Shown: piece by piece, positions 8,641 through 17,267 of the stretch | How the letters are laid out: each line of letters starts with the position of its first letter | How positions within the stretch are numbered: position 1 is the first letter of the stretch | NCBI GenBank assembly: GCA_038211295.1 | Contig: JBBQVS010000006.1 | Coordinates: forward strand, 40,898 to 104,897 | Length of the DNA stretch: 64,000 nucleotides | Reading direction: 5' to 3' | DNA from: JBBQVS01 sp038211295 | GTDB taxonomy: Bacteria; Chloroflexota; Ktedonobacteria; Ktedonobacterales; Ktedonobacteraceae | Translations under genes and position numbers: made by a program | Notes under the pieces: generated by a model | What the model was told of the DNA's origin: nothing | Seen by the model: only the letters and a program-made list of their open reading frames with translations | Databases searched by the model: none

Positions 8641-8973
8641 TTAACGATACGAGCGACGCCGACGCGCGGGACGACGTTCGCGGCGATAATACCGTTGCCG
8701 ATAGGGATGATACACACGGTGGTAGAAGAACGCGCTCCACACAAAAACTAGAATAGCGGCAGCAATAATTGAGGTTATCAGAGGCACACCCGCATATGTT
8801 GGTTCCCCTTTGATGCTAAAGTGCAATACGTCGTTCACAAGCACAATCGCAATAAACCCAAGTATCGCAGCTCCAATTATGCCATCGGGAGCGCGACGAC
8901 GCGCGATCAACTCACCAATAAAACCAATAATGACAGCGATTACTACCCAGATAAGAATGGTTTTGATGTCCAC
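8641..8973 (-). CDS. GlsB/YeaQ/YmgE-family membrane protein with Arg-rich tail
   Basis: The first 85 residues have the YeaQ/YmgE ('transglycosylase-associated') pattern: three membrane segments with GFIGELIARRR and PDGIIGAAILGFIAIV. A basic tail rich in Arg and Tyr follows (from residue 86), which is longer than in the enterobacterial members. The function of the family is not established; it is often stress-induced. The GTG start at 8973 has AAGGAG eight bases upstream, so I kept it. Confidence 0.75.
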   Translation of the reverse strand: MDIKTILIWVVIAVIIGFIGELIARRRAPDGIIGAAILGFIAIVLVNDVLHFSIKGEPTYAGVPLITSIIAAAILVFVWSAFFYHRVYHPYRQRYYRRERRPARRRRSYR

Positions 8974-9249
8974 AGTCAGTTCTCCTTATATAAACATATA
9001 AAATAAAAGATAGAAGCTTGCTACTATACTAATACGTATAAGCACAACACTGCGCTTCATACGCTCTTCTTAGTGCTCATAGGACGTCTTGTCATGCAGT
9101 AAAATATAGCACTAAAAACATATCTTTTGCGAATGTATTCTTTGCGAGTATATTACTTCTCCTACTGTATCCGAAAGGGAGTATCATACGTATCATTGAT
9201 ATGGTACTTTCATTTTTCTACGTACCCATTTATACACAGGAGGAATAAA

Positions 9250-9699
9250 ATGCTTCAACGCACCGAAACAACATGGTCTATCAACCGTATTGTAGCACTC
9301 ACACTTGGCATTGCCTTTACACTTGTTGCCATTGTAGGCTACCTTACACCAATGGAAAATTCCACAGGAGTACGAGCGGCTTTCGGAATTTTTGATGTGG
9401 ATACAATTCACAGCACTATTCATCTTCTATTCGGTATACTCGGTATTGCCGCAGCGTTCACTGGCTACTCACGCACATACAACCAGGCGTTTGGCGTCAT
9501 CTACATTGTGCTGGGCCTGCTTGGTCTTATTCCCGCGCTCTACTTCCCAGCATATGGGCATGACAACGGTCTGTTCTTAGGGCTTATTCACTTGAGCATA
9601 GCCGATCACATTCTGCATCTTGTCGGTGGTCTTGTCGCCGCAGTCGTTGGTTTCGGCCTTGTTGGTAACACCAGAGCTACTCGCAGAGCGAACATCTAG
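9250..9699 (+). CDS. DUF4383-like four-helix membrane protein
   Basis: A 149-residue protein with four hydrophobic segments and the family-like phrases FGIFDVDTIHSTIHLLFGILGIAAA and HILHLVGGLVAAVVG. Family members are small membrane proteins of unknown function common in actinobacteria and Chloroflexota. The frame is open to 9127, but the ATG at 9250 has AGGAGG eight bases upstream, which settles the start. It is a single gene; the two His in the helices might bind a cofactor, which is speculation. Confidence 0.7.
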   Translation: MLQRTETTWSINRIVALTLGIAFTLVAIVGYLTPMENSTGVRAAFGIFDVDTIHSTIHLLFGILGIAAAFTGYSRTYNQAFGVIYIVLGLLGLIPALYFPAYGHDNGLFLGLIHLSIADHILHLVGGLVAAVVGFGLVGNTRATRRANI

Positions 9700-9962
9700 T
9701 CACGAAACACGTTTTAGGACGTACCGTTTTTAATCCAGGACACGACATAGAAGCAGGCCCTACGATCACGATAGACGGTTCGCGCAACTCGCGCGTTTGT
9801 GGTAGTCATAAGACTTGCTTCTGTGTTCTTTTCCTCTAGTATAGTGTCACTAATCCTTTTTGTATATAGACGTGCTCCTGATAATTATGTTACCATAGCA
9901 ATGAGCTTTTGCCTAGCCACCTATTGTAAGTGGCTCATAGTTGCAAAAAGAGAGTAACTGCT

Positions 9963-11036
9963 ATGTCTAATACGCCAAATCAGGACCCCTACTCAAATCC
10001 GGACTCTATGCAGAGTTATGGAACCACGCCCTCACAGCCACAATATTCTGGTCAGCCGCAAGGTCAACCAGTCCCATCACAATATTCTGGTCAGCCGCAA
10101 GGTCAACCAGTCCCACCACAATATTCTGGTCAGCTGCAAGGTCAACCAGTCCCACCACAATATTCTGGTCAGCTGCAAGGTCAACCAGTCCCACCACAAT
10201 ATTCTGGTCAGCTGCAAGGTCAACCAGTCCCACCACAGGATCAGTCGGGACAATATGGATACAATGCTCCCCCGCCCAACTATCAGGAAAACATCCAGGC
10301 ACCAATAACAGGCTACGGAAATCAACAAGCTTACGGTAGCTCGTATCCGCAAAACGCCGCCATGTCTCCCGGTGGGTATGGGTACGCGCCACCCGTTGCC
10401 AACAGCCCCCTACCACTTGGCGAGGCCATTCGCCAACTTCCACGCCAGTACATACGTGTGCTAACAAAGCCAAGCGCGGCAGTATTCGCGGAAGAACAGG
10501 GCAAGGCCGCATGGAACATCGTCTGGGTGCAGCTCCTCGCTCTTGGCGTCATCACAACCATTTTTGGAGTTCTTCTTGTTAATGTGCTATTAAGTGTTTT
10601 GTTGAACAATCCAAACATTTCCGTTTCTACAGTTAATTCTTTTAGAGGCATTTTCAGTTCCTCGTTCTTTGGTAGCATCATTACAGTGCCGTTAGGCTTC
10701 TTCATTGGTACAGGCATTTATCACCTGATCGCTAAGGCTTTTGGTGGAACAGGCGTGTATCTGCGTTACGCTTACAGCTATCTGCTGTACTATACTCCAA
10801 TTGCGATCGTATCCCTTCTTGTAGGACTGGTTCCTTTCATTGGTGGACTCGCCTCGTTCGCGTTGAGCATCTACGCGATTGTGTTGCAAGTCTTCATGAC
10901 AATGGGTGTGCATCGCTTAAGTGGTGGCAAGGCAACGTTCGCCGTTCTACTCCTACCAATCATTGCGATTGTACTCAGCATCATACTCGTTTTTGTGTTT
11001 ATCGCCATAATCGCATCCTCACTGCGGACGCGATAA
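9963..11036 (+). CDS. Yip1-domain membrane protein with Gln/Pro-rich repeat region
   Basis: The N-terminal 150 residues are soluble and rich in Gln, Pro, Gly and Tyr, including five copies of a 13-residue unit (QYSGQPQGQPVPP type). The C-terminal half has about five membrane segments in the Yip1/YIF1-like arrangement: GEAIRQLPRQYIRVLTKPSAAVFAEEQGKAAWNIVWVQ followed by hydrophobic helices. Such domains are of unknown role in bacteria. The ATG at 9963 (GAGAG upstream) is preferred over the open frame to 9930. The repeat probably acts as a flexible or self-associating tail. Confidence 0.7.
   Translation: MSNTPNQDPYSNPDSMQSYGTTPSQPQYSGQPQGQPVPSQYSGQPQGQPVPPQYSGQLQGQPVPPQYSGQLQGQPVPPQYSGQLQGQPVPPQDQSGQYGYNAPPPNYQENIQAPITGYGNQQAYGSSYPQNAAMSPGGYGYAPPVANSPLPLGEAIRQLPRQYIRVLTKPSAAVFAEEQGKAAWNIVWVQLLALGVITTIFGVLLVNVLLSVLLNNPNISVSTVNSFRGIFSSSFFGSIITVPLGFFIGTGIYHLIAKAFGGTGVYLRYAYSYLLYYTPIAIVSLLVGLVPFIGGLASFALSIYAIVLQVFMTMGVHRLSGGKATFAVLLLPIIAIVLSIILVFVFIAIIASSLRTR
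10041..10235 (+). repeat. Five tandem 39-bp coding repeats
   Basis: Units start at 10041, 10080, 10119, 10158 and 10197. Units 1 and 2 carry CAGCCGCAA, while units 3 to 5 carry CAGCTGCAA (Pro to Leu); units 3 and 4 are identical and unit 5 matches them. The third and higher copies therefore look like recent slippage or unequal-exchange products. Confidence 0.9.
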
Positions 11037-11041
11037 CAATA

Positions 11042-11080
11042 ATCTCCCTACAGGTTCAGTCGGTGAGCCAGTAGGGAGAT
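11042..11080. terminator. Hairpin between convergent genes
   Basis: Ten perfect pairs (11042-11051 ATCTCCCTAC with 11071-11080) around a 19-base loop, between the Yip1 gene and the following minus-strand membrane gene. Confidence 0.5.
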
Positions 11081-11092
11081 GTCAGGCCAGTT

Positions 11093-11539
11093 CTATAACC
11101 AGCGACGCCGTACCTCTTGTGAGACAAGCCCATCAAAAAGGAAAAGCCAGAGACCCTGTACAATAACGCCGACTCCCATGCCCTGGCGATCACTCCGTCC
11201 TTGAAAACGGTGCAGTAGCCACGCACCACCCACCACATAGAGCACATCGAGTCCTGTATTGAGAAGCAGGATGCGATGGAAGCCGTATGCTTCCTTGACG
11301 ACATCCTGTTCGTCAAGTTCTCCCAATGCATGGCGTTCTTCCTTCTTGTTCGCGCCAGCCAGACCAAACAGGGCAAGTGCGGCATCAATCGCACCCCACG
11401 TAAGTGCCTGTAAACCAAATTGTTTCCAGAAGGCTTTTTGGGTACACAGCGTAACCAGTCCTACTATGCTGCTCAAAAGCCCCCATCCCAAGAGCAGCGA
11501 CATCCGACGTTGTTGATAGCTATAAAAGTTTTCTTGCAC
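11093..11539 (-). CDS. Four-helix membrane protein of unknown function
   Basis: About 148 residues with hydrophobic segments near LLLGWGLLSSIVGLVTL, WGAIDAALALFGLAG, ILLLNTGLDVLYVVGGAWLL and GVGVIVQGLWLFLFDGLV, the last followed by a basic tail. The pattern WGxIDAxLxLFG...LNxGLDVxYVxGG resembles DUF6992-type proteins, but I am not certain of the family. The frame is open to a TTG at 11581; the GTG at 11539 has AAAGG eleven bases upstream and is the better start. Confidence 0.55.
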   Translation of the reverse strand: MQENFYSYQQRRMSLLLGWGLLSSIVGLVTLCTQKAFWKQFGLQALTWGAIDAALALFGLAGANKKEERHALGELDEQDVVKEAYGFHRILLLNTGLDVLYVVGGAWLLHRFQGRSDRQGMGVGVIVQGLWLFLFDGLVSQEVRRRWL

Positions 11540-11756
11540 GGTAGTATTTGCCTTTCTCTTACCCTGTCTATTACGTACCAAATATGGTATACTACGATTA
11601 TACTCACCTCGAAGAGATACTCACTTCACATTCGCGGAAAAACTCAACTAATGGCCCTTGTATCTTTGTTTTCTACTGTTTTTTAACCAATCGTCTTGTA
11701 TCACGTTGTAACCGATACTACTGCTCCAAAAGAAAGTATTCGTTGCACGGATTTTT

Positions 11757-11777
11757 GTTACAGAAAAATTCTGTAAC
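11757..11777. promoter_or_regulatory. Perfect inverted repeat, operator-like
   Basis: GTTACAGAA and TTCTGTAAC flank an AAA centre (nine perfect pairs), 26 bases upstream of a small gene. Symmetric sites of this size are typical of dimeric repressors. No hairpin use is evident because the loop is only three bases. Confidence 0.4.
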
Positions 11778-11803
11778 CACTTGTATTATGAAAGGATATG
11801 TTC

Positions 11804-11968
11804 ATGCACACACAAAAGACCGAAGTAGAAATTCTGCACAGTGCCTATCAACAACTCTGGCAGCAAATGTACGTTAGCACCCTGTTTCAGCGACTCCTCC
11901 GCACCCGACAAGTACCCATGAGTAGAGTTGTCAAAGTCTCTTCAAAGCATATTGCAACTTCTTTATAG
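11804..11968 (+). CDS. Small unknown protein, 54 residues
   Basis: A short frame with a good ribosome site (AAAGG eight bases before ATG). The predicted peptide starts MHTQKTEVEILHSAYQQLWQQMYV and is helical and charged at the start, basic at the end. I recognise no family. The inverted repeat just upstream argues that it is really expressed. It might also be the remnant of a longer gene. Confidence 0.4.
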   Translation: MHTQKTEVEILHSAYQQLWQQMYVSTLFQRLLRTRQVPMSRVVKVSSKHIATSL

Positions 11969-12000
11969 AACGTATCAGGCACAGGTGAGTATCGCTACCC

Positions 12001-12030
12001 TTGTTCTCGCATAGCGACCCGCGTTATACT
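12001..12030 (+). promoter_or_regulatory. Promoter for a leaderless sirtuin mRNA
   Basis: TTGTTC (12001-12006), 18 bases, TATACT (12025-12030). The -10 box ends six bases before the ATG at 12037, so transcription should begin at the A of the start codon. No Shine-Dalgarno sequence is present, which agrees. Confidence 0.55.
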
Positions 12031-12036
12031 GTAAGC

Positions 12037-12804
12037 ATGTCAAGTATACTCAGTTTGAATGAACTACTGCATGACGCGGCAGAGTTATTGCAACGCGCAC
12101 AACGAATTGTGGCACTCACTGGAGCGGGTATCAGCACAGAATCAGGCATTGCTGATTTCCGTAGCCCTGGCTCCCCGTGGGTAAAAAATCCGCCCACTAG
12201 CTATCGCGACTTTTTGGAGAAACCAGAGGCACGCCAACGCTACTGGCAGACACGCAAGAACCTTTTCTTGCAAGTACAGGCCGCACGTCCCAACGCAGCG
12301 CATACGGCGTTAGCTATGTTAGAACAGTATGGCACGCTACATGGTATCATCACGCAGAATTTCGATGGCCTGCATCAGGATGCGGGCAATAGTTCGGAGC
12401 GTATCGTAGAGTTGCATGGCACCTCACGTTTCGCGGGTTGCACTCTCTGTGGCGCACGTTCTTCAATGGACGGGCTACAACAGAGGATTGACGCAGGCGA
12501 GGCTGACCCATGTTGTACAGTATGTGGTGGCTTGCTCAAAGCGGCGACAATCCTGTTCGGGCAACGTGTTCCCGACGAAATACTGGCACATGCGAAACGT
12601 CTTGTCGCGGAATGTGACCTGTTTCTGGTTATTGGTTCTTCACTCAAAGTTGTACCAGCCGCGACCCTCCCCCGCCTCGCGCTCAATCGTAACGTGCCGC
12701 TTATTATCATCAACCTGCAACCGACAACATTAGACTCTGCCTCCGATGTCGTCATACACGAAAAGGCCGGAGATGTCTTAGCCACGATTGTCGCTATGTT
12801 GTAG
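12037..12804 (+). CDS. Sir2-family NAD-dependent protein deacylase (sirtuin)
   Basis: All sirtuin motifs are present (numbered from the ATG at 12037): GAGIS (29-33), ADFR (39-42), TQNFDGLH (106-113), catalytic His in ELHG (127), a zinc site of two CxxC pairs (CTLC 135-138; CTVC 160-163), then GSSLKVVPAA and NLQPT. At 255 residues it has the usual length. It removes acyl groups from lysines using NAD+ and yields nicotinamide and O-acetyl-ADP-ribose. The start fits a leaderless transcript. A GNAT acetyltransferase gene follows, with its own promoter between, so an acetylation/deacetylation pairing is possible but unproved. Confidence 0.93.
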   Translation: MSSILSLNELLHDAAELLQRAQRIVALTGAGISTESGIADFRSPGSPWVKNPPTSYRDFLEKPEARQRYWQTRKNLFLQVQAARPNAAHTALAMLEQYGTLHGIITQNFDGLHQDAGNSSERIVELHGTSRFAGCTLCGARSSMDGLQQRIDAGEADPCCTVCGGLLKAATILFGQRVPDEILAHAKRLVAECDLFLVIGSSLKVVPAATLPRLALNRNVPLIIINLQPTTLDSASDVVIHEKAGDVLATIVAML

Positions 12805-12843
12805 GAAACACGTTATATTTTTTCTCGCAAGCGGGAAGAGCCT

Positions 12844-12872
12844 CCGACAGTCTATTCATCGTGTGTTATAGT
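12844..12872 (+). promoter_or_regulatory. Putative promoter of the GNAT gene
   Basis: CCGACA (12844-12849), 17 bases, TATAGT (12867-12872). The start codon at 12912 follows with GAGGA in between. Confidence 0.4.
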
Positions 12873-12911
12873 GCATACAAGGATTATTTTTACGTTGAGC
12901 GAGGATTATTT

Positions 12912-14192
12912 ATGTCAAGACATGTTGATTCACCTGATTTTATTGTACGTCCTCTGGAAACATCAGCCGAACGAGACGCCTACACACTACTCTCTGTCCA
13001 GACGTTTAGCCCTCATGTGGATGCACCTGCTGCGTTGCCACACCGACGCCGCTTTGTTGAGGAAAACCCGGCCTTTCAACCTCATCATTTGCGTGGTGCT
13101 TTTATTGGCAATACATTTCTTGGTGGCTATCACATCGATGATCGGGTTCTATGCATTGGCCCCACACGTCTACGCACCGGATGTATAGGTGGCGTTGCGA
13201 CTGTCCCAGAGCATCGCAATCAAGGGGTAGCCGCCGCTTTGTTGCGCGATGCCGTGACATACGCGCAAAACGCAAAAGACCCTACTCATTCTTTGCTCCT
13301 GCTAAATGGTATCGCGAATTTCTACCACCGCTTCGACTTTATAGATGTATTTGATATCACCTACCATACAATTGCATCTCAAGCTATTCAAAGTCAGATC
13401 GCCAGTTCCCCTACCCCTTATACAACACGCCTCGCTACCTTTGAAGATATTCCAGCGTTATTTGCACTTCATCAACGCCACTATGCGGCATACGCGGGTA
13501 GTTTCGAGCGCGATCAAGCATTTCAAGAGCGACTCTTTCATCAGCGTGGCGGGATGAAACCCTACCTTGCGCTGGATAGTAAGGGAACGCCGCGTGGCTA
13601 CCTTCTGCTCCACAGGCGACCAGAACTGGAGGCTTATGAAGTCGCGGCCGATACATGGGACGCGACACTCGCGCTCCTTAAATTGCATGTCAGCTTGCTA
13701 GAAGAACATCATAGTTTGCCCCCCGAAGCTGTCGTCTGGCCTTTGCCACCCGACTCGCCAACCTACTATCTGCTCGCTGACCACCTCTCGGTAAAAAGTC
13801 AGACGGTACGCACACCCGATGCCGATTGGATGGCACGGGTTGGTAATCTACCCACGCTCGTCGATGCCCTACTTCCACTCTGGAACGAGCGTTGGCAGCA
13901 AAACAGTCCCGTCAGGTCGGGAGTAATCGCGCTAACCATCGATGATACTCTCTTCTTGCTCGGCGCGGATGCCGTTGGTATTCACCTGCTTGACCCTATG
14001 ACAAGTAGTGCTCATGCAGCACGATATATTATGCTGAGTCAACATGTCTTTACACAGCTTTTGTTTGGTTATCGCCCGATTTCGTGGGCCATGCAGCAAG
14101 CAGGTCAGACGATTCCCGCAGACCTATCTCCGGTACTCACAATTCTATTTCCAAAAATACAAACGTGGATTGCTGGTAGCGACGCGTTCTAG
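12912..14192 (+). CDS. Eis-like GNAT N-acetyltransferase
   Basis: A 426-residue protein. The N-terminal GNAT domain shows the acetyl-CoA loop (GGVATVPEHRNQGVAAALLRDAV), a second GNAT-like segment lies at about 170-290, and the C-terminal region resembles the sterol-carrier-like domain of Eis-type acetyltransferases (VIALTIDDTLFLLGADAVGIHLL). Such proteins acetylate small amines, aminoglycosides or peptides. The ATG at 12912 (GAGGATTATTT upstream) replaces the longer frame to 12861. It precedes an alpha/beta hydrolase by 33 bases and probably shares its transcript. Confidence 0.78.
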   Translation: MSRHVDSPDFIVRPLETSAERDAYTLLSVQTFSPHVDAPAALPHRRRFVEENPAFQPHHLRGAFIGNTFLGGYHIDDRVLCIGPTRLRTGCIGGVATVPEHRNQGVAAALLRDAVTYAQNAKDPTHSLLLLNGIANFYHRFDFIDVFDITYHTIASQAIQSQIASSPTPYTTRLATFEDIPALFALHQRHYAAYAGSFERDQAFQERLFHQRGGMKPYLALDSKGTPRGYLLLHRRPELEAYEVAADTWDATLALLKLHVSLLEEHHSLPPEAVVWPLPPDSPTYYLLADHLSVKSQTVRTPDADWMARVGNLPTLVDALLPLWNERWQQNSPVRSGVIALTIDDTLFLLGADAVGIHLLDPMTSSAHAARYIMLSQHVFTQLLFGYRPISWAMQQAGQTIPADLSPVLTILFPKIQTWIAGSDAF

Positions 14193-14225
14193 ATACATCG
14201 TTTAGCGCATCGGAGGCATACTAGC

Positions 14226-15050
14226 ATGGATTTTTTCGCGCGTCTCTTCGGGCGCAACAATGGGATACGCATTGTCTATGGGCCAAAAGCGTTTCACTTT
14301 GGGGAACTTTACACTCCACAAAAAGACATAAACGCTACCAACGCTCTACCTGTCGTTGTGCTTATTCACGGTGGCTTCTGGCGATCTCCGTATACGCTTT
14401 CGCTGATGCGCGGACTCGCACGCGACCTGGCACAACATGGCATCGTAGCATGGAATATCGAGTATCGGCGGCTTGGCAATTTTGGTGGAGGATGGCCCAC
14501 AACCATGCTTGATGTCGCGCTCGCGATAGAGTATGTTCGCACACTCGCCCCACAATACGCCTTAGATATTCGGCGCGTCGTGACCGTTGGACACTCTGCC
14601 GGTGGACATCTCGCGCTGTGGGCGGGGGCAAGGCACCGCATTACAGTAGGCGAGTTACAGGCACACGACCCACTCCCTCTCGCAGGTGTGGTAAGCCTTG
14701 CCGGATGTGTTGATCTGGAATATGTAGCTCAGCTTAGTCTTGGAGAGAACGCCGTCGTTGAACTGCTTGGCGGTAATATTCAAGAGGTTCCTGAACGGTA
14801 TGCCACGGCCTCGCCCGCCGCGCTTCTCCCGCTCGGTATTCCACAGGTACTTATTCATGGCACTCGCGATGATCGCGTTCCCTTTGCTGTAAGCCAATTC
14901 TACGCACAAAAAGCGACGCAAGCGGGGGATGATGTAACCTTGCTTGAGTTGTCGGGAGCCGATCACTTTGTTGTAATCGACCCTACTTCTGAGTCTTGGA
15001 CGCTCACACGCAAGGAAATACAAAAACTATTTGCAATACCCACTCACTAA
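14226..15050 (+). CDS. Alpha/beta hydrolase, esterase/carboxylesterase type
   Basis: This 274-residue enzyme has the oxyanion motif HGGFWR (48-53), the nucleophile elbow GHSAGGH (Ser124), an Asp in HGTRDDRVPF and a His in GADHF, so the triad is complete. It is similar to the esterase/acylaminopeptidase-like and kynurenine formamidase families. No signal peptide is obvious, so it is cytoplasmic. CGGAGG lies nine bases before the ATG. A terminator with T-run follows. Confidence 0.82.
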   Translation: MDFFARLFGRNNGIRIVYGPKAFHFGELYTPQKDINATNALPVVVLIHGGFWRSPYTLSLMRGLARDLAQHGIVAWNIEYRRLGNFGGGWPTTMLDVALAIEYVRTLAPQYALDIRRVVTVGHSAGGHLALWAGARHRITVGELQAHDPLPLAGVVSLAGCVDLEYVAQLSLGENAVVELLGGNIQEVPERYATASPAALLPLGIPQVLIHGTRDDRVPFAVSQFYAQKATQAGDDVTLLELSGADHFVVIDPTSESWTLTRKEIQKLFAIPTH

Positions 15051-15058
15051 GAGGTGGA

Positions 15059-15114
15059 GTAGTAGAGTTGAAATGGCGGGAGCAGAGCCACCGCCACTAC
15101 TACAGTACGTTTTT
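15059..15114 (+). terminator. Intrinsic terminator of the GNAT-hydrolase unit
   Basis: GTAGTAG (15059-15065) pairs with CTACTAC (15097-15103) and GGCGG (15075-15079) with CCGCC (15091-15095). A TTTTT run follows at 15110-15114. It is one of the few hairpins here with a true T-run. Confidence 0.6.
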
Positions 15115-15144
15115 CGCCATTTGCGTGGCTCTTACACACCATGT

Positions 15145-16167
15145 TTAGACGACGCTCGTATTCGAGTATGCTTGTGCCACATCCGAGACGGGGCCGATAA
15201 TCTTTTGTGCAACCAGAAACTTTGTCATGGAGTTCCAAGTAGCACTATCGTTATAGCCGAGCTGCTTGTCACTCTGCCAGATTGGAATGGTTGCCTGTAA
15301 CACACTCAATGCCTGCGCGGTATTCGTTAAACCAATGATAAACGGCTTAGAAAGCGTCACCGCTCCTGTGGAGTCCGCAATCACATCTCTGAGGCCCTTG
15401 AGGGTTGCCTGTACAAAATCGCGTACCATCTGTGGCTGAGCTTTGTACGTCTCTTCTGTCGTTACGATGCCATTTGAGATCAATGGCTGATAATCTGAAA
15501 CGTTGAATGTACGCACGTTAAAGCCCTGCTTCTTCAATTGCAATGGTTCGTTGTTTGAGTAGCCCATTACCGCGTCTACTTTGTGTCCAACAAGCGCGGC
15601 AACCTGCGTGAAGCCAATCGATTGCACTTTCACATCCGCAAGTGAGAGTTTTGCGCGATATAACAACGCGAGCAGACCCGTGTAGGTCGAGCCATATGGC
15701 CCTGGCACGCCGATTGTACGCCCCTTGAGATCTGCCAGCGTCTTAATTGACGAGTCAGCAGGCACAACCAGACTCACGGGATACTTTTGGAAGATGGTCG
15801 CGACATCCACCACTTTGACGTTTTTGTCGCGTGCCTGTAAAGTCTCATCTCCACCGGCGAAGACAAAATTATTCTTGCCAGCAATCATCGACCCCACGAG
15901 GTCAGGCACAATACCTTGATTAAAGGTGACATTTAGGCCCGCTGCTTTATAATATCCCTTGCTTTGCGCGACGTAGAAGGGCGCGAATTGAATATCAGCA
16001 ATATAGCCCAAGCCAATAGAAATGTTTTTTGTGCCTGTGGCGGCATTGTTTCCACCGCTACCTGACGTGGTGCTACTTCCGCTCTCACAAGCACTCAGAA
16101 GTACCATGCACAGGATAAATAGCGATACAACAGGCAAAAGCATAGTTGAACGATGACGAATAGACAT
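15145..16167 (-). CDS. ribY: Riboflavin ABC transporter substrate-binding lipoprotein RibY
   Basis: A 340-residue NMT1/THI5-like binding protein. It has a lipoprotein signal ending LLSAC (Cys27), a Ser/Gly-rich linker, and then the family core ISIGLGYIADIQFAPFYVAQSKGYYKAAGLNVTF with GGDETLQARDKN. It should capture flavin outside the membrane. It is the second gene after the FMN riboswitch at 17268-17423, 37 bases behind the permease, which is the arrangement described for RibXY in Chloroflexota. Without the riboswitch I would have called it a thiamine-precursor or nitrate/sulfonate-type binding protein. GGAG lies nine bases before the ATG. Confidence 0.85.
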   Translation of the reverse strand: MSIRHRSTMLLPVVSLFILCMVLLSACESGSSTTSGSGGNNAATGTKNISIGLGYIADIQFAPFYVAQSKGYYKAAGLNVTFNQGIVPDLVGSMIAGKNNFVFAGGDETLQARDKNVKVVDVATIFQKYPVSLVVPADSSIKTLADLKGRTIGVPGPYGSTYTGLLALLYRAKLSLADVKVQSIGFTQVAALVGHKVDAVMGYSNNEPLQLKKQGFNVRTFNVSDYQPLISNGIVTTEETYKAQPQMVRDFVQATLKGLRDVIADSTGAVTLSKPFIIGLTNTAQALSVLQATIPIWQSDKQLGYNDSATWNSMTKFLVAQKIIGPVSDVAQAYSNTSVV

Positions 16168-16204
16168 CGTGGTATTACTCCATTCCCTTATAGAGGTGAT
16201 GTGG

Positions 16205-17086
16205 TTAATAAATGCGCCCTGCGAGCTTCACTAGTAGCCATGTTGCCGCGTAGTACAGTGCCGCGAGGACTGCGAGTACGACAATCGCGGAGAACATCAA
16301 CGGCGTGTCATAGCGTTGGAACCCCTGTTGCACCAGTACACCGAGTCCTTGATTGCCCCCGGCCACAAACTCCGCCACAACAGCACCTGTAATGGACAGG
16401 GTAAAACCTGTGCGTACAGCCGCGAGCAGAGATGGTAGCGCGAGCGGAAACTCAATGGCGGCGAACAAAGACCAGCCTGTGGCACCCTCGACATGTGCCG
16501 CGTCCGTCAGTGTGGAATCAATGGTCTGTATGCCAAGAACGGTGTTGATTACCATTGGAAAAAGTACAACCAACATGCATATTGCCATGTGAGGTACTAA
16601 TCCGTACCCTAACCACAAAACGAGGAAGGGGGCAATTACCAGTGCTGGAATCGCCTGGGCAGCCGCCAGGTACGGTTGAATGGTCATGGATAAGAAGCGT
16701 GACTTTGCCAGACCATACCCCAGTGGCAATGCGACAGCAACCGCGAGTAGAAAACCAAAAATGCTCTCTTGCATTGTCACAACAAGTGCGTCTCTAAGAT
16801 ACATTCCAGAACCGAGGCCATCGGTCAAACTGGAAAGCACATCGCTGAGAGGAGGTAGGAAGAGACTGGAAATGTGGCCTGTAGTCGTGCCAACATACCA
16901 TCCTGTAAGCAGGAATAGGCCCAGCACAAGTGGAGGCAGTATTGTGAGCAAACGCCCGAACGTAGGTGTACGCATCTTTTGTGCGCGTACTGAAGTTGTG
17001 TGCAAGCTCTCCATCTCGTTTCGCGCCTGCACATACGGATGCATCTGTGACGGTGCATTGTTCCGTGTAGAAGTTGTAACACTCAT
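16205..17086 (-). CDS. ribX: Riboflavin ABC transporter permease RibX
   Basis: A permease of the SsuC/TauC type with six or so membrane helices and the EAA loop (DAAHVEGATGWSLFAAIEFPLALPSLLAAVRTG) that contacts the ATPase. The frame extends to 17140, but the ATG at 17086 has AAGGGA six bases upstream, giving 293 residues. It is the first gene after the FMN riboswitch and is followed by ribY. No ATP-binding subunit lies beside it, so an ATPase must come from elsewhere. The switch would shut expression off when FMN is plentiful. Confidence 0.87.
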   Translation of the reverse strand: MSVTTSTRNNAPSQMHPYVQARNEMESLHTTSVRAQKMRTPTFGRLLTILPPLVLGLFLLTGWYVGTTTGHISSLFLPPLSDVLSSLTDGLGSGMYLRDALVVTMQESIFGFLLAVAVALPLGYGLAKSRFLSMTIQPYLAAAQAIPALVIAPFLVLWLGYGLVPHMAICMLVVLFPMVINTVLGIQTIDSTLTDAAHVEGATGWSLFAAIEFPLALPSLLAAVRTGFTLSITGAVVAEFVAGGNQGLGVLVQQGFQRYDTPLMFSAIVVLAVLAALYYAATWLLVKLAGRIY

Positions 17087-17188
17087 TAGACTTCCCTTAT
17101 CGTAGCTATACTGATGGTTATTGTTCGTGCTGACATGCACGGAGCCATCAATTCAACTGACAATCGGGAGGCATGTACGGGAGGAATA

Positions 17189-17221
17189 GAAAAACCGTTA
17201 GTGGCACAAGGTACACACTAA
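17189..17221 (-). terminator. Candidate terminator in the riboswitch expression platform
   Basis: On the minus strand TTAGTG pairs with CACTAA (17216-17221 and 17198-17203) and is followed by TTTTTC (17189-17194). It sits between the FMN aptamer and ribX, the place expected for a switch-controlled terminator. A second small hairpin lies between it and the aptamer (17226-17247). Confidence 0.45.
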
Positions 17222-17267
17222 TAGCCCTGTTCCGCGGAGGAAACAGGACGCAACGATTTCCATGTAA

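Noticed and set aside
10041..10235. CRISPR array
   Set aside because: Units are direct 39-bp repeats without spacers and lie in a coding frame.
10006..10512. 168-residue minus frame across the 39-bp repeats
   Set aside because: It is a shadow of the repeat region: the repeated antisense peptide arises because 39 is divisible by three.
12375..12785. 136-residue minus frame inside the sirtuin gene
   Set aside because: Shadow of a clear sirtuin gene.
15145..16167. Thiamine-precursor (ThiY) binding protein
   Set aside because: The protein fits, but the FMN riboswitch upstream makes riboflavin more likely.
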